DNA of 64,000 nucleotides from a virus: the IMG/VR virus record IMGVR_UViG_3300010157_000056, positions 1 through 64,000 of that record, one strand, 5' to 3'. Position numbers and translations under genes: made by a program. Below, one piece after another: positions 14,389 to 19,906 of this stretch (positions are counted from its first letter, which is position 1; each line of letters opens with the position of its first letter). Under the pieces are notes generated by a model, which ran no database searches, had not been told where the DNA came from, and worked only from the letters and a program-made list of their open reading frames with translations.

Positions 14389-14396
14389 TATAAATA
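14389..14396 (+). promoter_or_regulatory. T4-type late promoter box, plus strand
   Basis: A perfect TATAAATA on the plus strand, 56 bases upstream of the 57-residue gene. It is back to back with the divergent minus-strand promoters. Confidence 0.6.
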
Positions 14397-14452
14397 CTTT
14401 ACTCAGTAGAAACCATGAGAGATTACTGAGAATTAACACACAGGAGAAAAAT

Positions 14453-14626
14453 ATGTTAAACGCACTTGCTGAATACTTCCACAAGATGTTTCAGAGATTT
14501 GAAAAGCCACAAACTTACGGATCGGCACTAGAAGAATATATCGTTAGAAATTCACCACAAAATTCTTGTGACGTGGATCGCCTAACTCGTCAATTTGACC
14601 TACGTCAATCAGGCAGAGGATGGTAA
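14453..14626 (+). CDS. unidentified 57-residue protein
   Basis: The ATG at 14453 follows an excellent CAGGAG ribosome binding site and the frame ends with TAA at 14626, seven bases before the acetyltransferase start. The peptide begins MLNALAEYFHKMFQRFEKPQ and ends RQFDLRQSGRGW. The first half is an amphipathic helix; the second half, with RNSPQNSCDVDRL, is polar. It resembles DUF3563-like short bacterial proteins (amphipathic start, then R-x-x-R ending), so it may have come from a bacterial host. The function is unknown. Confidence 0.65.
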   Translation: MLNALAEYFHKMFQRFEKPQTYGSALEEYIVRNSPQNSCDVDRLTRQFDLRQSGRGW

Positions 14627-14633
14627 TTAAACT

Positions 14634-15191
14634 ATGCCACACGTTGTACGCAGAGTATTAGAAAATGAGTATCCTAAATATCGCAAGCATTTACTTGCCC
14701 TGGATGCAGACAGTCGATTGCTCCGCTTTGGCTTCGCAGTCACAGACGAAGTAATTAACCGGCTATGTGATGGCTTTGAAGAAGACCACAGTCATCATAT
14801 CTTGTTTTGCATTGAAGACTCTAATTTAGAATTTATTGCTATAGGACATATCTCTACTAAAGGAGAAAAGGAGTTGGCATTTTCAGTTCTTAAGGAATAT
14901 CAAGCTCAGGGTATGGGCAATGCATTAATTCGCCGTTGCATACAATGGTGCCGCACACACGGTATCTTAAAAGGCTGTATGGTCTGTCTTAGTCATAACA
15001 AGGCCATTAGACATCTATGTACTAAACACGGTATACACTTTCATAGTGAACACGGCGAGACCGAAGCAAACATTGATCTTGACACCCCTAGCATAGTTAC
15101 ATACGTTAGTGAAGCTGCTGACAGCAACTTAGGTACGTTAGATTATCTAGTAAAGAGGTCGGCTAAATTACCCTGGGCATTTATGTCCTGA
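14634..15191 (+). CDS. GNAT-family N-acetyltransferase
   Basis: A 185-residue protein. The acetyl-CoA pyrophosphate-binding motif A is visible as KEYQAQGMGNALIRRCIQW (residues 88-106), with Q-x-x-G-x-G in place of the common R-x-x-G-x-G. The preceding strand LAFSVLKEY and the following helix and strand, ILKGCMVCLSHNKAIRHLCTKHG, fit motifs A and B. The substrate is unknown: GNAT enzymes acetylate amino groups on proteins, small molecules or antibiotics. It is the second gene of the plus-strand accessory unit, against the strand of almost all other genes, which suggests later acquisition. Its 3-prime end overlaps the end of the GIY-YIG gene by 11 bases. Confidence 0.8.
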   Translation: MPHVVRRVLENEYPKYRKHLLALDADSRLLRFGFAVTDEVINRLCDGFEEDHSHHILFCIEDSNLEFIAIGHISTKGEKELAFSVLKEYQAQGMGNALIRRCIQWCRTHGILKGCMVCLSHNKAIRHLCTKHGIHFHSEHGETEANIDLDTPSIVTYVSEAADSNLGTLDYLVKRSAKLPWAFMS

Positions 15192-15732
15192 TCTTATTTC
15201 TAGCTTTTTCTTTAGATTCCTCACTCCATTTCCACTTACCTTTAGTTCCTTTATTAGGGTGAGTTTTTCCATACATTGGGTTATTAGTGCCAGACACGTC
15301 TGCATGATTTTGTGACATTTGTTGCTTCGTTACGTCACTATGTTTCTTTTGATAAAACGAATTGTTCTCCCCGGACATATTTTTACTTTGATTAGGGCGT
15401 TTTTGTCCAATTGTTTTTGAAACTCTCTTTGCTATATGCTCAGGAGTTTGAACCAAACCAGATACACCTTCACCGCCATCAGTTAAATTCCTAAGGATAC
15501 CAGTTCCTAAGTCTTTCCTGCCATAATGTTCTATTAGTTTTGTTTCTAATAAATGTGCTTCAGTTTCTGATAACGATCGTGCTACTACTTGTATTTTAGA
15601 TAGGTCATCGGGTAACAGGTTAGTTCCGTTAGATCTTTTATGTGATTCCCACGCTCTGTTATTCTTCCCCTTACCTATGTAATACGGTGTCAGGTCCTTG
15701 CGAAGGTATTGGTAGACGTAATAAATATTCAT
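15181..15732 (-). CDS. free-standing GIY-YIG homing endonuclease with NUMOD3 repeats
   Basis: A 183-residue protein. The N-terminal catalytic domain carries YYVYQYLRKD and PYYIGKGKNNRAWE (GIY...YIG), Arg27, a catalytic Glu near residue 68 (LIEHYGR) and NLTDGGEG. The C-terminal half holds two NUMOD3 DNA-binding motifs, GENNSFYQKKHSD and GTNNPMYGKTHPN, followed by a basic tail. This is the T4 Seg type of mobile nuclease, which cleaves related phage genomes and spreads itself. It sits between two plus-strand genes, convergent with the acetyltransferase, and probably came in with this accessory island. An AAGGA ribosome binding site supports the start. Confidence 0.9.
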   Translation of the reverse strand: MNIYYVYQYLRKDLTPYYIGKGKNNRAWESHKRSNGTNLLPDDLSKIQVVARSLSETEAHLLETKLIEHYGRKDLGTGILRNLTDGGEGVSGLVQTPEHIAKRVSKTIGQKRPNQSKNMSGENNSFYQKKHSDVTKQQMSQNHADVSGTNNPMYGKTHPNKGTKGKWKWSEESKEKARNKIRT

Positions 15733-15820
15733 GCTGATAGTTCCTTATAAACTGTTAGAGTCAGTGGATGCTGATACATCGCGACTGGCACTTTTATTTA
15801 TTATATTTTTATCACTTCAG

Positions 15821-15849
15821 TTGTATTACACAGTCAATCTGTATATACT
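15821..15849 (+). promoter_or_regulatory. sigma70-type promoter, plus strand
   Basis: TTGTAT (15821-15826) and TATACT (15844-15849) with a 17-base spacer, reading towards the 92-residue gene. The predicted start is at about 15856. Confidence 0.6.
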
Positions 15850-15856
15850 AAATATA

Positions 15857-15882
15857 TGTGCTAGCAAATAATTGTTAGCACA
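15857..15882 (+). promoter_or_regulatory. 5-prime terminal mRNA hairpin
   Basis: TGTGCTAGCAA and TTGTTAGCACA form an 11-bp stem (one G-U pair) with an ATAA loop. It begins within a base or two of the predicted transcription start, like 5-prime stabilising stems. Confidence 0.6.
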
Positions 15883-15912
15883 TACAGACACATACACATA
15901 AAGGAAAAATAT

Positions 15913-16191
15913 ATGTCAAATACAATTAACACTCCAAAATTGCCCGAATTCAAAGTTAACCAATCTAAAAATGGTTACGAAATCCGCGCAGACATTCTGG
16001 GGATGGCAAAAGAAATGGTCACTGAAGACTTTCAAGTTAAATTTGCCGGCTGGCAAATGACTGCTGCGAAAGATACTGCAACTGGTCAAATCCTAACTAC
16101 CGTAGCAATGCCAACATTTCCAGGACTTGAGAAAGTTCTAGAAACTGCTGAAAAGATGTATGGCTTTGTTAATCAAAGCCCAAAGAAATAA
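15913..16191 (+). CDS. unidentified 92-residue protein
   Basis: A soluble protein starting MSNTINTPKLPEFKVNQSKN, followed by NGYEIRADILGMAKEMV, a strand-rich core (FQVKFAGWQMTAAKDTATGQILTTV) and a C-terminal helix. It has a strong AAGGAAAA ribosome binding site, its own promoter with a leader hairpin and a terminator, so it is a stand-alone and probably well expressed gene. I do not recognise a family; the short alpha/beta layout would suit a small binding or inhibitor protein, which is speculation. Confidence 0.65.
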   Translation: MSNTINTPKLPEFKVNQSKNGYEIRADILGMAKEMVTEDFQVKFAGWQMTAAKDTATGQILTTVAMPTFPGLEKVLETAEKMYGFVNQSPKK

Positions 16192-16238
16192 TTTATAATA
16201 AAAATATAATTAGGCATAGCCAAAAATTAGAAGAAATG

Positions 16239-16262
16239 AAAAAGCACCCTAGGGTGCTTTTT
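16239..16262. terminator. bidirectional intrinsic terminator
   Basis: The perfect palindrome AAAAAGCACCC-TA-GGGTGCTTTTT serves the plus-strand 92-residue gene and the minus-strand hydrolase gene, which converge here. Confidence 0.9.
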
Positions 16263-16841
16263 CTATTTGTGCCAGTTAATTCTTTCTTCTATTAACCCTA
16301 CCACCTGTTCACTAAGAACTACTTCGTAATGATTGTAGTTAATTTCTATTAGTTCCATACCTGTATGGTGATGTCGTTGACTTGCAACAGTTACTACCCC
16401 ATCATTTTTTCCATGTATCCACGGAGCATTTCCTTTAGTGGTCACTATGTTGCACCAAGGATGATGTATTTCAATGTTATCTGCTTGACGCATCGGCCAA
16501 CTATTAGGCCCAATGTCTCTTAGCAATTTACTAAATGGCAAAAAGTACTTAACAAAGTCAGCGTGTTCTGCACCACCATACGGTGTGCTTAGAGTGACTG
16601 CACCTAATACTTTTGAAGGCATTAAGTTAGATAGGTGTAGTGAATATATACCACCTAAACTATGAGCAATAAAGAATAGTTTATCTTCATTGTCCAACTG
16701 TTGTTTTATATTATTAAGATTATTTTCAAATCCATCTGCACTATCGTAATTGATGCTTATATGATCACAATCAATGTGCTCTCTAATGTAATTAAAACTT
16801 TCACTCGTGGCGCTGGCACCATGTATATACACTAATTTCAT
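16263..16841 (-). CDS. alpha/beta-hydrolase, lipase/esterase-like
   Basis: A 192-residue compact hydrolase. The oxyanion-side strand MKLVYIHGASATSESF is followed by the nucleophile elbow AHSLGG (Ser61), the acid Asp147 in GKNDGVV and the catalytic His171 in NYNHYEVVLS, a complete Ser-Asp-His triad. The PGAP1/triacylglycerol-lipase-like block STPYGGAEHAD is also present. There is no signal peptide, so action in the cytoplasm, or after injection with the DNA, is likely. The substrate is unknown. It is the last gene of the acetyltransferase-peptidase-hydrolase operon, two bases after the peptidase gene. Confidence 0.8.
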   Translation of the reverse strand: MKLVYIHGASATSESFNYIREHIDCDHISINYDSADGFENNLNNIKQQLDNEDKLFFIAHSLGGIYSLHLSNLMPSKVLGAVTLSTPYGGAEHADFVKYFLPFSKLLRDIGPNSWPMRQADNIEIHHPWCNIVTTKGNAPWIHGKNDGVVTVASQRHHHTGMELIEINYNHYEVVLSEQVVGLIEERINWHK

Positions 16842-16843
16842 TA

Positions 16844-17248
16844 TTAAATTGGATGACTGCGCAAGAACTGCGGATATTGTTTATTGAAGTTACGCATGAT
16901 AACGCCTGCAATTTCGTGCGCTTGGTTTTCTTCTGGACTACCTGTAGCACCACTCTCGTCGTTTAACTCATCTCTAATATCCTGTCTATAGTGTACTAGT
17001 TCGTGAGCCACAGTTCTAAGTATATCCACAGGGTGGCGATTTGTAATAGCAACATGCAGAGTTTTTTCATTATTCACATACATACCAAAACTTGGTTGAC
17101 CATCTGTTTGTATTTCAGGTTCAAAACTCATCTTAGGCAAACTATCAATTTCTAATATTTCTATAGCCAGAGGCAGGAATTTTTTAAACATATCAACAAA
17201 TGTTTCTCGAGATTCTTTGCCTTCAATTAATAACTCTGTAATTTTCAT
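16844..17248 (-). CDS. zinc metallopeptidase (HExxH) with capsid-targeting-like N-terminus
   Basis: A 134-residue protein with an HELVH motif at residues 82-86 inside a helix (ILRTVAHELVHYRQD) and a following acidic segment, SPEENQAHEIAG, whose Glu or His could be the third zinc ligand. The layout is that of SprT-like or ImmA-like minimal peptidases. The start at 17248 is chosen because it has GGAG at proper spacing and overlaps the previous stop as ATGA. MKITELLIE-G at the N-terminus has the L-x-E-G pattern cleaved by T4 prohead proteases. A role inside the injected cell is inferred. Confidence 0.75.
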   Translation of the reverse strand: MKITELLIEGKESRETFVDMFKKFLPLAIEILEIDSLPKMSFEPEIQTDGQPSFGMYVNNEKTLHVAITNRHPVDILRTVAHELVHYRQDIRDELNDESGATGSPEENQAHEIAGVIMRNFNKQYPQFLRSHPI

Positions 17249-18114
17249 GCGCCACTCCATGTTGCATATAAGCCAGAATTGTAATCTGTGTCGCCGTATA
17301 TGTTACTCATTTTAGTTTTAACATGGGCTTCTAATTCTTGTCCAGTTGTAGTAGGTTTTACATCAAAGGCAAAAAACTCTACGTTATCTCGACCTCGACC
17401 TCGACCAATATAATCGCCGCCTAGTTGTCCCATGATTGTATCAATGTTTTTATCAGCTGTTCGGGCTTCTTTATTTGGATCAATATCAACAGGGCCGTTA
17501 TCCGCCGGTGCTGCCCTAGGAGTTATTTCGTAATGCTCTAACCCAACATACCCTTTCATTTCAACACCAGGTATACTAGCAAGGCTAACCCAATTTCTAC
17601 GTCCACCAGGAGTTTGCGTATCACCAGCAACTAATGGCAGTTTCATTATAGTTAATACAATACCATACAATGCCTTAGCAATGCCTTGACCACGATAGTC
17701 TTCATCAACGGTGATTGTATCTACACCTACTGCATTAGACATTGGAAACCATTTAGCCGGTGCTATTGAAAGTTTGCCAATCAATTGTCCCGGAGTGTTT
17801 CCTGCTCGTTCTACGGACCACTTCCAATAGTCTAGTCTACCCTTAAACTTCCAATCTGGTTCTTTGGGTTTTCTAACAGGTTCTACAGTTGAATTAATAT
17901 AATCTTGACCTTTTGGATCCCAAATTTTTATTTCAGTACCGTACTGCCCGGGCCCAATTGTGTATACAAATCCGCTGCCACCGGGCAATGGTTGTGCAGG
18001 TTCGGCTTTAATGTTCCTGGGGTGATATAATGAACTTTTTCCTCCACGATATTCGCCAGCTGGAAGTTTTTCAATACCCTCTTGAGTTTCAGCTAATAGT
18101 TCTTTTATACGCAT
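17245..18114 (-). CDS. GNAT-like acetyltransferase with capsid-targeting-like N-terminus
   Basis: A 289-residue protein. Residues 135-155 give the acetyl-CoA motif VDEDYRGQGIAKALYGIVL (R-G-Q-G-I-A). Preceding strands from about residue 45 (LIGKLSIAPAKWF) and a long C-terminal extension after residue 190 are unlike simple GNATs. The first nine residues MRIKELLAE end in L-A-E, the T4 prohead-protease pattern, matching the leaders of two other proteins here. The C-terminal region (GRGRGRDNVEFFAFDVKP) is basic then acidic. The substrate is unknown. It heads the operon with the peptidase and hydrolase; upstream lies a structured intergenic segment. Confidence 0.65.
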   Translation of the reverse strand: MRIKELLAETQEGIEKLPAGEYRGGKSSLYHPRNIKAEPAQPLPGGSGFVYTIGPGQYGTEIKIWDPKGQDYINSTVEPVRKPKEPDWKFKGRLDYWKWSVERAGNTPGQLIGKLSIAPAKWFPMSNAVGVDTITVDEDYRGQGIAKALYGIVLTIMKLPLVAGDTQTPGGRRNWVSLASIPGVEMKGYVGLEHYEITPRAAPADNGPVDIDPNKEARTADKNIDTIMGQLGGDYIGRGRGRDNVEFFAFDVKPTTTGQELEAHVKTKMSNIYGDTDYNSGLYATWSGA

Positions 18115-18118
18115 CGTG

Positions 18119-18221
18119 TATTTAGTGCCGGTGACTTTATCCGGCGCACACTAACGAGGTGCAGTTCAATTGCTCGGACGCCTAAGTGAGCAAGCTCACT
18201 TTGCCGCTACGTCTCGCGGTC
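18119..18221 (-). other. structured intergenic segment with consecutive hairpins
   Basis: On the minus strand this stretch contains CCGC-GAGACGTA-GCGG (18219-18204) and then the perfect palindrome AAGTGAGC-TT-GCTCACTT (18201-18184). A direct repeat CCTAAGTG (plus strand) occurs at 18181 and 18221, exactly 40 bases apart. It also has a higher G+C share than its surroundings. There is no T run, so termination is not indicated. A small structured RNA, an operator region or a processed leader are possible. Confidence 0.4.
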
Positions 18222-18353
18222 CTAAGTGGATTCTTCTTCTGGGTACGGAATACCCATTTGTTCTAGTCCAAATCTACTTAACCCTTCATACAGGGCTGTA
18301 AGGATTGCGAGGACGGTCGGTCCCATCATCTTCTGGATAGACTGGATATTCAT
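18222..18353 (-). CDS. possible 43-residue protein
   Basis: The ATG at 18353 opens a 43-codon frame closed by TAG. The peptide MNIQSIQKMMGPTVLAILTA continues LYEGLSRFGLEQMGIPYPEEE and looks like a real helical protein with a hydrophobic middle and acidic tail. It starts five bases after the nuclease stop, so it could be translated by coupling. There is no convincing ribosome binding site, which lowers confidence. Function unknown. Confidence 0.4.
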   Translation of the reverse strand: MNIQSIQKMMGPTVLAILTALYEGLSRFGLEQMGIPYPEEEST

Positions 18354-18358
18354 TGGGG

Positions 18359-18691
18359 TTAGTCTGCTGCATTTGCACCACACTTTGCACGTTTTGCTTT
18401 AGTTAAATCACCGTAGTTCACAGGCCATTCTGCACCAGGTGCTAGTTCCTGCGCCTTAGTAGGGAAAGCAAATTTAACTCCAGCAACTTGTTCTATCTGT
18501 GCAATAGGTAAACGGAACTTAGTCAAGTCGTTTCCTAGATTAACATACGGCTTAGTGTGTGGAAATGCCCAACCAGCCATTGCTCCTGTATTGTTATTAA
18601 TAACAATCTTGTAGTAACCATGCGGAACAATAATACCTTTACCAATAGTTTCATCTCCGGCGCCGTATACTGCACCTACATAGATTGTAAA
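18359..18691 (-). pseudogene. C-terminal remnant of the DNA/RNA non-specific endonuclease, separated by an in-frame stop
   Basis: Directly after the TAA at 18694-18692 the same frame continues uninterrupted for 110 codons: FTIYVGAVYGAGDETIGKG, then VPHGYYKIVINNNTG and AGWAFPHTKPYVNLG. These are the strands and substrate-side helix expected for the second half of a NUC1-type nuclease. Changing the single TAA to CAA would restore a 273-residue protein of normal family length. An internal ATG at 18580 could restart translation of 73 residues, but it has no good ribosome binding site. Confidence 0.75.
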
Positions 18692-19180
18692 TTATTGATT
18701 CAACTGAACAGACCATCCGCGTACACTAGTTTCAAGTAGTTTCCAAATACCACGATTTAATGATCCGTGTTGTGGATACATATTGGTCATTAGAAACGAT
18801 TCGTATTCAACCTGCTGTGTCCAGGATAGATCACCATCCGGTGCTGCGTGTCCTTTGTCGTAGCCAGTACCTGCGTAGTCGTCTGGTCTTGCACCTGTAC
18901 TACCTAATGACTGATCTGCTACGAATGCATTAGTGCGTGGAAAACAACCAAGTGCATTTTGTGGTAGTAATGTGTATGCAACATATACAGGGATCTTAAC
19001 AGGAGCATCATATGCAACTAGATATGCTTCGCGGCAGATTGGTTGTGCTGTTCGCTGTGTTTGTGCAAAGCCATATGGGCTATGTACCTTACATGCGTCA
19101 ACCGGAAGTGGGAGGCGTTGTTCCCACGCTTGTGCTAGACCTACAAAGGTAAGTAGCACAAGAGCAAATAGTTTTTTCAT
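18692..19180 (-). CDS. secreted DNA/RNA non-specific endonuclease (NUC1 family), truncated
   Basis: The first 162 residues of a beta-beta-alpha-metal nuclease. A clear signal peptide, MKKLFALVLLTFVGLAQA, precedes the mature start WEQRLP. The catalytic block is YDKGHAAPDGDLSW, with D-K-G-H (108-111) in place of the usual D-R-G-H and His111 as general base. The metal-binding Asn is Asn142 in SLNRGIWKLLE. These residues lie before the stop, but the C-terminal half of the fold is cut off. A TATAAATA late box lies 24 bases upstream. A periplasmic nuclease could destroy competing DNA or extracellular nucleic acids. The in-frame stop may be a mutation, readthrough site or sequencing error. Confidence 0.8.
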   Translation of the reverse strand: MKKLFALVLLTFVGLAQAWEQRLPLPVDACKVHSPYGFAQTQRTAQPICREAYLVAYDAPVKIPVYVAYTLLPQNALGCFPRTNAFVADQSLGSTGARPDDYAGTGYDKGHAAPDGDLSWTQQVEYESFLMTNMYPQHGSLNRGIWKLLETSVRGWSVQLNQ

Positions 19181-19204
19181 AGTAGTCCTTAAATTAACTA
19201 CTGT

Positions 19205-19212
19205 TATTTATA
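19205..19212 (-). promoter_or_regulatory. T4-type late promoter box
   Basis: A perfect TATAAATA on the minus strand, 24 bases upstream of the nuclease start. It overlaps the last codons of the FkbM gene. Confidence 0.65.
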
Positions 19213-19906
19213 TCATCTGATGCATCTTTGATTTATGTACTGCAACATAGTTAGGGCCAATAAACGTTTCATCAGTTAGGATATAATCCTTAAATTTAAC
19301 TCCCTCAGTAGTAAGCAATCCAATATGAAACCCTAAAGGTGTTAGCATTTTATAAGCATCAATTAACAACCATCTGCTTAATACATTTGCAAATCCATAT
19401 TCAAATTGAATAACACCTACCTTATTACTTGCTAATGTTTCAGTAAATCCTTCTAGCACTAGACCTTCTGCTCCCTCAACATCTACTTTTAAAAAATCAA
19501 TGTAGTTTATATTTCTACTTGCTACATACTGATCGCCTGTAACAATAAAGCACTCTCGAGTTTCAACCGGTCCTATATTGAGACCTTCAAAATACGAACT
19601 AACTGCATCAAACTCAACACTATATTGCATCTTCATCATGCCTTGTCTGTTTGATAATCCAAATCCATTAGGAATTATTTTATTATCAATGTCGACATTT
19701 GCTAGAAACTTTCTGTATACTTCTGGTATAATTTCAAATGTATGTATTTCTGCGTTAGGATTATGTTCTCTGGCCATTAAACACCATTCACCCATATTAC
19801 TACCAGCATCAATTATAGTAGATAGTTTATTTGATAGATGACGCAATAGCCCTTCTTCACCGTGGCGGGCAAATTCAGCCCTAGCGTGTTCTTTATTGTA
19901 TGCCAT
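19208..19906 (-). CDS. FkbM-family methyltransferase
   Basis: A 232-residue S-adenosylmethionine-dependent methyltransferase. Motif I is IIDAGSNMGEW (residues 31-41), the acidic end of strand 2 is HTFEIIPE, and the family signature FLKVDVEGAEGLVLEG follows at about 138-153, then VIQFEYG. FkbM enzymes usually O-methylate sugars or polyketides. Its start overlaps the stop of the giant glycosyltransferase (TAATG), whose own C-terminus is another FkbM domain, so both probably act on the same glycan. Sequence similarity between the two copies is low beyond the motifs, so the second is not a fresh duplicate. Confidence 0.85.
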   Translation of the reverse strand: MAYNKEHARAEFARHGEEGLLRHLSNKLSTIIDAGSNMGEWCLMAREHNPNAEIHTFEIIPEVYRKFLANVDIDNKIIPNGFGLSNRQGMMKMQYSVEFDAVSSYFEGLNIGPVETRECFIVTGDQYVASRNINYIDFLKVDVEGAEGLVLEGFTETLASNKVGVIQFEYGFANVLSRWLLIDAYKMLTPLGFHIGLLTTEGVKFKDYILTDETFIGPNYVAVHKSKMHQMI

